A stretch of DNA of 64,000 bases from Stenotrophomonas sp. HITSZ_GD (GCF_029543105.1 NZ_JARQXB010000002.1:292712-356711), one strand, 5' to 3'. Shown: positions 43,628-52,247, numbered from the stretch's first letter. The notes: generated from the letters alone by a model not told the origin. Numbers and translations are program-made.

Positions 43628-45280
43628 TCACTCCGGCTTCTGCTGCTGGCGCTGGGCGGGGTTCTGCTGCGCCTCGGCGGCGGCCGCGCGCGATTCGGCG
43701 ATGCCGATCGCCCGTGCCGCGGCGGCCTGCTCGTCCTTCTTCGGCTGCTGCGGCGCCTCGCCTTCCGGCGCCAGCCAGCCGCCGGTGAAGCCGGCGCGCT
43801 CCAGCCCGGTGCGGATGTACTTGTTCTTCTTCATCACGTTCCACACGAACTCGTTGCGATAGTTCGCGATCATCGTGAGGATCGGGCCCTGGTCGATGGC
43901 GATGTAGTCGCTGGCCACCCAGCCGCGGTCGGGCACCACGCGCCCGGTCTTGAGCGGGATGTCGTAGTTGAAGCTCGGGTTGAACGAATCCAGGAAGCCG
44001 TAGCTGGAATACAGGTAGTCGCCGTAGCGCTTGTGCATTTCCTCGGTGGCCGGGATCACCACCTCCGGCGCGAAGACGATGGAGGAGATCGCCGCGGTCG
44101 GCGCGATGGTGCCGTCGTCGAAGTTCTCGCGCAGGCCCGCGCCGCGCGAGGAATAGTGGCGGAACTGGCGCTGCTCGCCGCGGTAGTCCTGGCTGGTGTT
44201 CTGCGGGCCGTCGCTGGCGGTCAGGCCCCAGACGTTCTCGCCGTAGTCCTTCCACTTCATCGGGTTGTCGATGGCGTAGTCGCGCTGGGCCAGGGTCGCG
44301 CGGCGGCTGTTGAGGAAGTAGTCGATGCCGCGCTCGCGCATGTACTGGTCCTGGATATCGCGGAAGTCGATCCAGACATGGCTGTACTGGTGGCCGAACA
44401 GCGGGCCGAAGGACAGGTATTCCTGGCCCTGGTACACGCCCCAGTCGTTGTTGTACGTGCGCGTCCACACCGTCCAGGCGTCCGGGTCGACCGGGTGCGA
44501 CGGCGAGCCCAGGGCCAGCACGTACAGCATCATCGCCTCGTTGTAGCCCATCCAGTCGTGGTTGATGAAGCCGCTCTCGGGGAACCAGCCCATCGAGATC
44601 AGCGGGGCGCGCTGCTGCAGCCAGGTCCAGTCCACGCGCTTGTACAGCGTGTCGGCGATCTGGCGGATTTCCTTCTCGCGCGGGTCTTCGCCGTCGTAGT
44701 ACGACTGCGCGAACAGCACGCCCATCATCAGCAGCGCGGTATCCACGCTCGACAGCTCCACCCAGCTGTCGTAGCGCTGGCCGCGCTGCATGTCCAGGAA
44801 GTGGTAGTAGAAGCCCTTGTAGCCGGCCTTGCCGGTGCGCTGCGGGCCGACCGGCGCATCGCGGAAGAACTTCAGCGTGGTCAGCGTGCGGTCCACCGCC
44901 TGGGTGCGGCTGACCCAGCCATTCTCGATGCCGATCGGATAGGCGGTCAGCGCGAAGCCGACCGAGGCGATGCTGGCGAACGGCCGCGAGGGGAAGCGGT
45001 CCGGCGTCAGGCCATTGACCTCGTTGGTGGTATCCCAGAAGAACTGGAACGTGCGGCGCTCGATGTCGGAGAACAGCGGCGGCAGTTCCGGCTTCACCGG
45101 CTTGGGCGCCGCCGGCGGCAGCGTGGGCTCGATCAGGGTCACGGTGGGCGCGGGCTTAGCCTCGGGAGTCGAAGGCGCCTGCCCCTGGCAGGCGGCCAGC
45201 AGCAGCATGCCCAGCGCCAGGCCCACGCCCGGCAGGTGGCGGGCATGGCCGCGAACGGTGTGCTTGCTGCCGTCTTTCAT
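43628..45280 (-). CDS. GH144/glucoamylase-domain lipoprotein (possible beta-1,2-glucanase)
   Basis: 550 residues from ATG at 45280. Lipoprotein signal: hydrophobic LALGMLLLAAC with Cys31. A proline-rich linker (about 33-65) leads to an (alpha/alpha)6 domain of the PF10091 'glucoamylase' type: RRTFQFFWDTTNEVNGL, PFASIASVGFALTAYPIG, GFYYHFLD, SSVDTALLMMGVL, WMGYNEAMMLYVLALGSP and FGPLFGHQYSHVWID. Family GH144 members with this domain are endo-beta-1,2-glucanases, but activity cannot be read off. A Gln/Ala-rich tail ends the protein. A LacI-type operator directly abuts the start codon. The frame is open 30 codons further upstream without family character. Confidence 0.85.
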   Translation of the reverse strand: MKDGSKHTVRGHARHLPGVGLALGMLLLAACQGQAPSTPEAKPAPTVTLIEPTLPPAAPKPVKPELPPLFSDIERRTFQFFWDTTNEVNGLTPDRFPSRPFASIASVGFALTAYPIGIENGWVSRTQAVDRTLTTLKFFRDAPVGPQRTGKAGYKGFYYHFLDMQRGQRYDSWVELSSVDTALLMMGVLFAQSYYDGEDPREKEIRQIADTLYKRVDWTWLQQRAPLISMGWFPESGFINHDWMGYNEAMMLYVLALGSPSHPVDPDAWTVWTRTYNNDWGVYQGQEYLSFGPLFGHQYSHVWIDFRDIQDQYMRERGIDYFLNSRRATLAQRDYAIDNPMKWKDYGENVWGLTASDGPQNTSQDYRGEQRQFRHYSSRGAGLRENFDDGTIAPTAAISSIVFAPEVVIPATEEMHKRYGDYLYSSYGFLDSFNPSFNYDIPLKTGRVVPDRGWVASDYIAIDQGPILTMIANYRNEFVWNVMKKNKYIRTGLERAGFTGGWLAPEGEAPQQPKKDEQAAAARAIGIAESRAAAAEAQQNPAQRQQQKPE

Positions 45281-45293
45281 GAAATCGCTTACA
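45280..45293. promoter_or_regulatory. LacI-type operator at the start of the GH144 operon
   Basis: TGAAATCGCTTACA on the + strand (TGTAAGCGATTTCA on the coding strand), matching the TGWAANCG-NTTWCA pattern of the sites at 28411 and 46485. Its last base pair is the first base of the ATG start codon of the GH144-like gene. Confidence 0.68.
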
Positions 45294-45418
45294 ACCCTCA
45301 CCCAGAAACTCCCTCGAAGACTAACGCGTGAACCAGTGAAGAAATGGCTGAAACCTGACGCCCGGCTCAATCGCGGCGCGGGCGCGGAACCCTCAGCCGG
45401 TGGCGCTGCCGGGCCGGC

Positions 45419-46441
45419 TCATGCCTGCCCCGCGCCGGCGACGGTGGAATCGCGCACGATGAGCGTCGGCTTGAGCGTGACATTGCCCTGCGGCGCGGCG
45501 CCGGCCGGGTCGATCAGCGCCAGCAGCCGGCCCATCGCCTGCGCCCCCAGCTCGGCGATGCTGACGCGCATCGTCGTCAGGCCGGGATGGACGAAACGCG
45601 CCAGCGGAATGTCATCGAAACCCGCCAAAGCCACCTGGCCCGGCACCTGCACGCCGGCCTGGGTCAGCGCGTACAGGCAACCCAGCGCCATCATGTCGTT
45701 GGCCGCGAACACCGCGTCCGGCAGCTCGCCCTGCAGCAGTTGCTGCCCGGCGCGGTAGCCGGAGGCCTCGTCGAAATCGCCGTACATCACCCGCGCGCGG
45801 GCGTCGGCGCCGTGGGCGGCCATGGCGTCCTGGAAGCCGCGCAGGCGCTCGCGGGCGTCGAAGTTCAACTCGGGGCCGGCGACGAAGACGATGCGGCGGT
45901 GCCCCTGCGCGAGCAGGTGCTCGGTCATGGCGATGGCGCCGGCATGGTCGTCGATGCTCAGCACCGGGTAGTGGTCATCGTCGGGCAGGTGCGTATTGAT
46001 CAGCACCGTCGGCAGGGACTGCGGCAGGTTCTCGGTCAGGAAACCGGGGTGCTCCGCATAGGGCGAGAGCACCAGCAAGCCGTCGACGCGGCCGCGCATG
46101 GCGCGCAGCGCACGGCCCTGCTCTTCCTGGTCGCCGTGGTAGCTGGACACCAGCAGGTGCTGCCGGCGCGCGCGCGCCACCCCGTCGATGCCGCGGATCA
46201 ATTCGGAAAAGAACTCCCCGTACAGATCCGGCAGCACCACGCCGATGGTCTGCGTATGCCGGCTGCTCAGGCTGCGGGCGGCGGCATGCGGGCTGTAGCG
46301 CAGGCGGTCGGCGACCTCCAGCACGGCCTTGCGCACTGCCTCGGCCACGTTGTCGTGGCCGTTCAGTGCGCGCGAAACAGTCGCCACCGAGACCTTGGCT
46401 TCGCGCGCCACGTCCTTGATGGTGATGGAATTCTTTGCCAA
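45419..46441 (-). CDS. LacI-family transcriptional repressor of the glycan operon
   Basis: 340 residues from TTG at 46441, preferred because GGAGGG lies 7-8 nt upstream; a GTG at 46456 would start on that ribosome site. N-terminal helix-turn-helix and hinge: TIKDVAREAKVSVATVSRALNG, then AARSLSSRHTQTIGVVLPDLYGEFFSE. The C-terminal periplasmic-binding-protein-like effector domain contains IAMTEHLLAQGHRRIVFVAG and FAANDMMALGCL. It is directly upstream of the GH144-ABC operon on the same strand, and its own promoter carries the same operator, so autoregulation plus control of the operon is the simplest reading. Effector sugar unknown. Confidence 0.93.
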   Translation of the reverse strand: MAKNSITIKDVAREAKVSVATVSRALNGHDNVAEAVRKAVLEVADRLRYSPHAAARSLSSRHTQTIGVVLPDLYGEFFSELIRGIDGVARARRQHLLVSSYHGDQEEQGRALRAMRGRVDGLLVLSPYAEHPGFLTENLPQSLPTVLINTHLPDDDHYPVLSIDDHAGAIAMTEHLLAQGHRRIVFVAGPELNFDARERLRGFQDAMAAHGADARARVMYGDFDEASGYRAGQQLLQGELPDAVFAANDMMALGCLYALTQAGVQVPGQVALAGFDDIPLARFVHPGLTTMRVSIAELGAQAMGRLLALIDPAGAAPQGNVTLKPTLIVRDSTVAGAGQA

Positions 46442-46484
46442 CGTACCGCCCTCCACGGTCGAGACTCCGAATACGTCGCCTGAC

Positions 46485-46498
46485 TGTAAACGTTTTCA
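46485..46498. promoter_or_regulatory. LacI-type operator upstream of its regulator gene
   Basis: TGTAAACGTTTTCA, an imperfect palindrome centred on CG, 44 bp upstream of the TTG start of the repressor. It shares 13 of 14 bases with the site before ugpC. Confidence 0.75.
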
Positions 46499-46604
46499 GG
46501 CGACACGTCATTCCGCACTGCAACGCAATTCTAACCAGAGCTTGTCCGATGGACAGGATCGGCCGCAAGGATCGGACAACGGCCGGCCACGCCGGCGACA
46601 TCGC

Positions 46605-46871
46605 TCAGCCGGCGGGCGGCTCGGCCTGGATCGACAGCGCGTGGATGTCGTCGCGCATCATCGTGCCCAGCGCGGCGTACACCGCGCGATGACGGGCCAG
46701 CGGCGCCAGGCCGGCGAAGGCCGGCGCGACGATGCGCACCGCGTAATGCCCGCGCCCATCGCGGGCCCCGGCGTGGCCGGCGTGCTTGTGGCTTTCATCC
46801 ACCACCTCCAGCACGGACGGCGCAAAGGCGGCACGCAGGGCGGCCTCGATGCGGGCGACGCGGTCGTTCAC
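46605..46871 (-). CDS. bolA: BolA family protein
   Basis: 88 residues from GTG at 46871, overlapping the YciI-like stop as GTGA. The class II KH-like BolA fold is recognisable: [27 protein letters not shown], then [28 protein letters not shown]. The HxGH-type histidines (KHAGHAG) are the usual Fe-S/glutaredoxin-interacting residues. BolA proteins act with monothiol glutaredoxins in Fe-S handling and affect stress morphology. Confidence 0.92.
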   Translation of the reverse strand: MNDRVARIEAALRAAFAPSVLEVVDESHKHAGHAGARDGRGHYAVRIVAPAFAGLAPLARHRAVYAALGTMMRDDIHALSIQAEPPAG

Positions 46872-47167
46872 GGCAGCACCCGCTTGAACGGCCGCACCTC
46901 GACGCGGGCATACACCCCGGCATCCACGTAGGGATCGGCGTCCGCCCAGGCGCGCGCATCGGCCAGCGAGGCGAACTCGGCCACCACCAGGCTGCCGCTG
47001 AAACCGGCCTCGCCCGGGTCCTCGGCGTCGATGGCCGGGCAAGGGCCGGCCAGCAGCAGGCGGCCGGCGTCGGCCAGCGCGCGCAGGCGCGCCAGGTGCG
47101 CCGGGCGCGCGGTGCGCCGTCCTTCGGCCGCGCCCTCGCCGTCGTATCCCTCGATCACGTACCACAT
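46868..47167 (-). CDS. yciI: YciI family protein
   Basis: 99 residues from ATG at 47167 ([12 protein letters not shown]); GTG at 47179 is an alternative. The conserved [22 protein letters not shown] and the [28 protein letters not shown] region define the YciI ferredoxin-like fold, and His/Asp are in the usual positions. Biochemical role unknown. It is translationally coupled to bolA. A -10-like TAGAAT occurs on the minus strand at 47204-47209. Confidence 0.9.
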   Translation of the reverse strand: MWYVIEGYDGEGAAEGRRTARPAHLARLRALADAGRLLLAGPCPAIDAEDPGEAGFSGSLVVAEFASLADARAWADADPYVDAGVYARVEVRPFKRVLP

Positions 47168-47521
47168 GCCTGCCGCCACCTCTTCTGCTGGAACCTGGCA
47201 TTCATTCTAGCCCCGGCGGCGCTGGACACCGCCCCGGCGCTGCCATTACCCTAGCCGTCAATGCACGCGGCGGGATGCGGCGGCACGTCGGCACACCGGC
47301 CCCTGCGGCCTCGCCGGCCACCCGCTCCGCCGGTTCCCGAACCGCCCGCGTAGACCACCTCCTCGTTGTCCAGTCGCTGCAGCCGCTTGCAGCGGCGTTA
47401 GTTTGAATTGGGATCGTGCCGCCGCCGGCACGCCGTAGAAGCCACCTTCGCCGGACGGGTTTCCCCCGCACGTGCGCGTCGTGGGCGCCGTTGAAGCACA
47501 CGCCGCAACACCAGATCGCTG
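47168..47521. other. Divergent intergenic region, yciI/scpA
   Basis: 354 bp holding the presumed promoters of both neighbours. I see a minus-strand TAGAAT (47204-47209) suited to yciI and a small CTGCAGCCGCTTGCAG hairpin at about 47380. No gene, RNA or repeat was recognised in the rest. Confidence 0.5.
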
Positions 47522-48427
47522 ATGACCGCCGAACTCGCGCAGGACGCGAATCCGCCAACCCAGAGCCCCTCGCCGCAGCAGCAGGAAATGCCGCTGGCGG
47601 TGGTGCATGGGCAACCGGTGCTGCAGATCCCGCAGGACCTGTACATCCCGCCGGACGCGCTGGAGGTCATCCTCGATGCCTTCGAAGGCCCGCTGGACCT
47701 GCTGCTGTACCTGATCCGCCGGCAGAACCTGGACATCCTGGACATCCCCGTCGCCGAGATCACCCGGCAGTACGTGGACTACATCAACGTGATGCAGGAG
47801 CTGCGCTTCGAGCTGGCCGCCGAGTACCTGGTGATGGCCGCGATCCTGGCCGAGATCAAGTCGCGCATGCTGCTGCCGCGCCCGCCCAGCGCCGAAGGCG
47901 AGGAAGAGGACCCGCGCGCCGAGCTGGTGCGCCGTCTGCAGGAGTACGAACGTTTCAAGCAGGCCGCCGAGGATATCGACGCCCTGCCCCGCCAGGACCG
48001 CGACACCACGCCGGTGCACGCGCATGTCCCGGACCGCGCGGCGATCAAGCTGCCGCCGCCGGTGGACCTGAAGGAAATGCTGCTGGCCCTGCACGACGTG
48101 CTCAAGCGCGCCGAGCTGTTCAGCGGCCACGCCATCCGCCGCGAGGCGCTGAGCGTGCGCCAGCGCATGGGCGACGTGCTCGGCCGCCTGGACGACGGCA
48201 AGTTCTACCGTTTCGAAAGCCTGTTCACCGCCGAGGAAGGCAAGCTCGGCGTGCTGGTCACCTTCCTGGCCCTGCTGGAACTGGCCAAGGAACAGCTGCT
48301 GGACATCGTCCAGGAAGCGCCGCTGGCGCCGATCTACGTGAAGTCGCTGGCGCTGGGCAACACCAACGCCCCGCTGGCGTTCTCCAGCGAGTTCGACGAC
48401 AGCGACGCCGACGACGCCACCCCCTGA
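47522..48427 (+). CDS. scpA: Segregation and condensation protein A
   Basis: 301 residues. Kleisin of the SMC-ScpAB condensin: the N-terminal SMC-neck-binding block DAFEGPLDLLLYLIRRQNLDILDIPV and the helix EYLVMAAILAEIKSRMLLPRP are clear, and the C-terminal winged-helix region RFESLFTAEEGKLGVLVTFLALLELAKE contacts the SMC head. An N-terminal Gln/Pro-rich stretch of about 40 residues precedes the domain. It is followed 19 bp later by scpB. The smc gene itself is not in the window. Confidence 0.96.
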   Translation: MTAELAQDANPPTQSPSPQQQEMPLAVVHGQPVLQIPQDLYIPPDALEVILDAFEGPLDLLLYLIRRQNLDILDIPVAEITRQYVDYINVMQELRFELAAEYLVMAAILAEIKSRMLLPRPPSAEGEEEDPRAELVRRLQEYERFKQAAEDIDALPRQDRDTTPVHAHVPDRAAIKLPPPVDLKEMLLALHDVLKRAELFSGHAIRREALSVRQRMGDVLGRLDDGKFYRFESLFTAEEGKLGVLVTFLALLELAKEQLLDIVQEAPLAPIYVKSLALGNTNAPLAFSSEFDDSDADDATP

Positions 48428-48446
48428 GCCGGAAGACACCGCGATC

Positions 48447-49376
48447 GTGCAAATGGACCAACCGCTGATCACCCGTATCGTCGAGGGCGCCCTGCTGGCC
48501 AGCCCGCAGCCGCTCACGCTGGCGCAGCTGCAGGGCCTGTTCCCCGAAGAGGAGCCGGCGCCCCCGGGCAGCATCGAGCGCGCCATCGAGCTGCTGCGCG
48601 AAGGCTGCGCCGAGCGCGGCGTGGAGCTGGTCGAGGTCGCCTCCGGCTTCCGCTTCCAGGTCAAGGCCGACGTGCACGGCTGGGTCGCCCGCCTGTGGAC
48701 CGAACGCAAGACCAAGTACACCCGCGCCACGCTGGAAACGCTGGCGCTGATCGCCTACCGCCAGCCGATCACCCGCGGCGAGATCGAGCAGGTGCGCGGC
48801 GTGGCGGTGAGCAGCAACATCATCCAGGCGCTGGAAGAGCGCGAGTGGATCCGCGTGGTCGGCCACCGCGACGTGCCCGGCAAGCCGGCGCTGTTCGGCA
48901 CCACCAAGGGCTTTCTGGATTATTTCGGCCTCAAGCGCCTGGACGAGCTGCCGCCGCTGTCCGAACTGAAGGACATCGGCGAACTGGAGCCGCAGCTGCC
49001 GCTGGATAGCGAAGGCCAGCCCGACGTGCCGCTGGCCGCGGGCGCCTCGCTGGACGGCGAAGGCGAGGCGGCCAACGATGCCGACGCCGACGGCCACGCC
49101 AGCGGCGAGACCACCGACGAGGACGGCCCGGCACCGGCGCCCGAAAACGACACACCCCCCACCGAGGCGGCCGAGGCCGGCACCGAGGACGCGGGCACGG
49201 ACGCGCAGGATGCCGCCGACGAAGCAGACGACGGACACGCGGCGCAGGCCGAATCCGCCCAGGACCCCACCCCTTCCGACGATGCGGACGCCGATACGGC
49301 CGCGACGGCGGACGACAACGAAGACGAAACCACTGAGGCCGACGCCGAACGCGCCGACCGGAGCGAAATGAAATGA
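48447..49376 (+). CDS. scpB: SMC-Scp complex subunit ScpB with long acidic tail
   Basis: 309 residues from GTG at 48447 (GGAAG about 11 nt upstream; ATG at 48453 is possible). Residues about 5-180 form the two winged helices (RIVEGALLASPQPLTLAQL; TRATLETLALIAYRQPITRGEIEQVRG; GHRDVPGKPALFGTT). From about 195 to the end the protein is almost only Asp, Glu, Ala and Thr, an extended acidic tail. ScpB dimers bind ScpA in the condensin complex. Overlaps rluB as ATGA. Confidence 0.95.
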   Translation: MQMDQPLITRIVEGALLASPQPLTLAQLQGLFPEEEPAPPGSIERAIELLREGCAERGVELVEVASGFRFQVKADVHGWVARLWTERKTKYTRATLETLALIAYRQPITRGEIEQVRGVAVSSNIIQALEEREWIRVVGHRDVPGKPALFGTTKGFLDYFGLKRLDELPPLSELKDIGELEPQLPLDSEGQPDVPLAAGASLDGEGEAANDADADGHASGETTDEDGPAPAPENDTPPTEAAEAGTEDAGTDAQDAADEADDGHAAQAESAQDPTPSDDADADTAATADDNEDETTEADAERADRSEMK

Positions 49377-50947
49377 GTGACACCCCCCGCAAGCTCTCGC
49401 TGAACAAACTGTCGCTCAAGCGCGGCGGCGAGACCGAACAACCCAAGCTCGAGGAACGCCTGCACAAGGTGCTGGCGCAGGCCGGCCTGGGCTCGCGCCG
49501 CGCGCTGGAGCAGCGCATCGCCGACGGCCTGGTCAAGGTCAACGGCGAGGTCGCGCAGACCGGCATGTCGGTCCGCAGCGGCGACCGCATCGAGCTGGAC
49601 GGGCGCGGCTTCGTCGCCAGCGCGCTGAGCGAGCCCTCGCGCGTGCTGATCTACAACAAGCCCGAGGGCGAGGTCACCACGCGCGACGATCCCGAAGGCC
49701 GCCCGACCATCTTCGAAGCCCTGCCCGCGCTCAAGGGCGCGCGCTGGATCGCCATCGGACGCCTGGACATCAACACCACCGGCCTGCTGCTGCTCACCAC
49801 CGACGGCGAGCTGGCCAACGCGATGATGCACCCCTCCTTCGAGGTCGAGCGCGAGTACGTGGTGCGCGTGCGTGCGCCCGAAGGCCAGGAGCAGGTCTCC
49901 GACCAGATCGTCGACCGCCTCGCCCGCGGCGTGGCGCTGGAGGACGGCCCGGCCAAGTTCGACGAGATCGAGCGCATCGGCGGCACCGATTCGCACGACT
50001 GGTTCCGCGTGGTGGTCAAGGAAGGGCGCAACCGCGAAGTGCGCCGCCTGTGGGAATCGCAGGGCTGCCAGGTCAGCCGCCTCAAGCGCACCCGCTACGG
50101 CAAGATCTCGCTGCCGCGCGAACTGCTGCGCGGCCAGTCGGTGGAAGTGCCGCAGCCGCAGGTCGAAGCGCTGCGCGCCGAGCTCAAGCTGGAAGAAGGC
50201 CAGCCTTCGGCGCTGACGCTGCAGCCGGTGATCGGCCAGCGCCGCGCCAGCCGCGCCACCGTGCATGTCGGCCGCGACGGCGGCGGCCCGCGCAATGCCT
50301 ACGTCAACGGCCACAACACCGCCGACGAGGGCCGCGAACTGCGCCGCTTCGACACCTTGCGCGAGGATCGCGGCCGGGGTGGCCGCGGCAAGCCCGGCGG
50401 TTTCAAGGGCGGCCTGACGGTGAGCGGCGAAGCGGCGGCCAAGCAGTCGCAGAAGCCGTTCAAGCAGCGCAAGGAAAAGGGTCCCAAGCCGTTGCCGGAT
50501 GGCAACCCGGCCGCGTTCCGCACCTGGTACGTGCCCGATGGCGTGAGCACCGGCCCGAGCGGCCATCGCAACGCCGGCCCGGGCGGCGCGCGCGGCAACG
50601 CGCAGCCCCGCCCGTATGGCAAGAACAAGCCGGCCGGCGCACGAGGCAACGCCGGCAGGCCGCAAGGCCAGGGCCAAGGCGGCCAGGGCCAGGGCAAGTC
50701 GCAGGGCAACAAGCATCCCTACGGCCACCCGGGCAACGCGCCGAGCTTCCCGTCCGATCACGCCACGCCGGGCTTCAATCCGTATGGCCAGGCGCGCCCG
50801 GCCGGCGGTCGCCCGGGCGGCGCGCAGAACCGTGGCCCGCGCCCCGGTGGCGGCGGTCGTCCCGGCGGCGGTGGCCGTCCGGGGGGTGCGGGTCGCCCCG
50901 GTGGCGGCCGCCCCGGCGGCGGGCATCGCGGTCCGCGCGGCGGCTGA
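49373..50947 (+). CDS. rluB: 23S rRNA pseudouridine synthase RluB with long basic tail
   Basis: 524 residues. S4 domain (ERLHKVLAQAGLGSRRALEQRIADGLVKVNG, about 27-60), then the RsuA/RluB catalytic domain with GRLDINTTGLLLLTTDGELAN containing the nucleophilic aspartate, and YVVRV and VVVKEGRNREVRRLWESQGC. It converts U2605-equivalent of 23S rRNA to pseudouridine. Residues from about 285 on are a Gly/Arg/Asn/Pro/Lys-rich low-complexity tail ending in GGRPGG repeats, nearly half the protein, suggesting non-specific RNA binding. ATGA coupling to scpB; terminator follows. Confidence 0.95.
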   Translation: MSDTPRKLSLNKLSLKRGGETEQPKLEERLHKVLAQAGLGSRRALEQRIADGLVKVNGEVAQTGMSVRSGDRIELDGRGFVASALSEPSRVLIYNKPEGEVTTRDDPEGRPTIFEALPALKGARWIAIGRLDINTTGLLLLTTDGELANAMMHPSFEVEREYVVRVRAPEGQEQVSDQIVDRLARGVALEDGPAKFDEIERIGGTDSHDWFRVVVKEGRNREVRRLWESQGCQVSRLKRTRYGKISLPRELLRGQSVEVPQPQVEALRAELKLEEGQPSALTLQPVIGQRRASRATVHVGRDGGGPRNAYVNGHNTADEGRELRRFDTLREDRGRGGRGKPGGFKGGLTVSGEAAAKQSQKPFKQRKEKGPKPLPDGNPAAFRTWYVPDGVSTGPSGHRNAGPGGARGNAQPRPYGKNKPAGARGNAGRPQGQGQGGQGQGKSQGNKHPYGHPGNAPSFPSDHATPGFNPYGQARPAGGRPGGAQNRGPRPGGGGRPGGGGRPGGAGRPGGGRPGGGHRGPRGG

Positions 50948-50967
50948 GCCCTGCGCACCCCACGGAC

Positions 50968-50998
50968 ACGGGCGCCTGATGGCGCCCGTTCCGTTTTG
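50968..50998 (+). terminator. Terminator of scpA-scpB-rluB
   Basis: ACGGGCGCC-TGAT-GGCGCCCGT followed by TCCGTTTT. Perfect 9-bp stem 21 bp after the rluB stop. Confidence 0.85.
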
Positions 50999-51169
50999 CG
51001 GGCCGGACGTGCTGCGGCACAGCAAGAAATCGGCGTGGCGCACACATTGCGCGTTCGCCCGCCTTCGCGCACTTGGCATCGAAACCTGGTGTTTTCGGCC
51101 GGAAAACGCAGCATTGCCCGCGCACGCATCGCCGCCGCGCGCACCCAGTGGCGGCGCGGACGCGCCGTG

Positions 51170-51185
51170 ATGTGAGCGCTCGCAT
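51170..51185. promoter_or_regulatory. Palindromic LacI-type operator upstream of the second lacI gene
   Basis: ATGTGAGCGCTCGCAT is a 16-bp palindrome with one mismatched pair, close to the ideal symmetric lac operator TGTGAGCGCTCACA. It sits 37 bp upstream of the regulator's start, consistent with autoregulation. Confidence 0.65.
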
Positions 51186-51221
51186 ATCCTGTGCGCTTCC
51201 CGCCCCGCACGTGCGCCCTTC

Positions 51222-52247
51222 GTGAAAGAACAGAACCGTATCCGGATCGAGGACGTTGCCGCTGCCGCGGGGGTTTCGATGAAGACGGTCTCGCGCGTCT
51301 TCAACTACGAGCCCAACGTTCGCCCGGATACGCGCGAGAAGGTCGAGCAGGCCGCGCGCGCGCTGAATTACCGGCCCAACCCCTCCGCGCGCAGCCTGGC
51401 CTCGAACCGCTCGTACCAGATCGCCCTGCTCTACGACAATCCGTCGTCGAACTACATCATGGAGATCATCGGCGGCGTGCTCGACGCCTGCCGCTCGCGC
51501 CACTACAGCATGATGCTGCAGCCGATGGAGCCCAACGGTGGCGGTTACCGCGCGCAGATCGAGGACCTGCTGCACCAGTACCGGCCGGACGGGATGATCC
51601 TCACCCCGCCGATCACCGACGACGACGAACTGCTCGACTGGCTGCAAACCCATGCCATGCCCTACGCCTCGATTTCCCCGCGCCGGCGCGTGGGCCAGAT
51701 CGGTGCCACGCTGGACGAGCGCGAGGCGGCCGCCGAACTGGTGGCGCACGTCGCCAGCCTGGGGCATCGCCGCATCGGCCACATCACCGGCCACCGTTCG
51801 CACGGTGCGCGGGCGTGGCGCCTGGATGGCTACCGCGATGCGCTGCAGCGCGCGGGCCTGCCGTACGACCCGGCGCTGGTGATCGAAGGCGAGTTCTCGT
51901 TCGACTCCGGCATCGAAGGCGGGCGCGCGCTGCTGGACCTGGCCGAGCCGCCGACGGCGATCTTCGCCGCCAACGACGACACCGCGGCCGGGGTGATCTA
52001 TGAAGCGGAAGAGCGCGGCCTGCGCATTCCGCGCGACCTGTCGGTGTTCGGTTTCGACGACATGCCCATGGCCCGGCAGATCTGGCCGAGCCTGACCACC
52101 GTGCGCCAGCCCAGCCACGAGATGGGCCGCATCGCCGCCGAGCAGTTGCTGGCGCACATCGGCGACGCCGGCCGCGGCGAGTTGGTGAAGGTGCCGTATG
52201 AAATGCGCTTGCGTCGCTCGACCGGTGCTTGGCCGGTTCGCGAGTAG
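51222..52247 (+). CDS. LacI-family transcriptional regulator
   Basis: 341 residues from GTG at 51222 (reads MKEQNRIRIEDVAAAAGVS). Helix-turn-helix IRIEDVAAAAGVSMKTVSRVFN, hinge NPSARSLASNRSYQIALLYD, and a sugar-binding effector domain with VGQIGATLDEREAAAELVAHVASLGHRRIG and FAANDDTAAGVIYEAEERGLRIP. Similar to SalR-like regulators of Caulobacter and Xanthomonas. No catabolic operon lies next to it; its targets are likely elsewhere, carrying the TGTGAGCGCTC-type operator found in its own promoter. Confidence 0.93.
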   Translation: MKEQNRIRIEDVAAAAGVSMKTVSRVFNYEPNVRPDTREKVEQAARALNYRPNPSARSLASNRSYQIALLYDNPSSNYIMEIIGGVLDACRSRHYSMMLQPMEPNGGGYRAQIEDLLHQYRPDGMILTPPITDDDELLDWLQTHAMPYASISPRRRVGQIGATLDEREAAAELVAHVASLGHRRIGHITGHRSHGARAWRLDGYRDALQRAGLPYDPALVIEGEFSFDSGIEGGRALLDLAEPPTAIFAANDDTAAGVIYEAEERGLRIPRDLSVFGFDDMPMARQIWPSLTTVRQPSHEMGRIAAEQLLAHIGDAGRGELVKVPYEMRLRRSTGAWPVRE

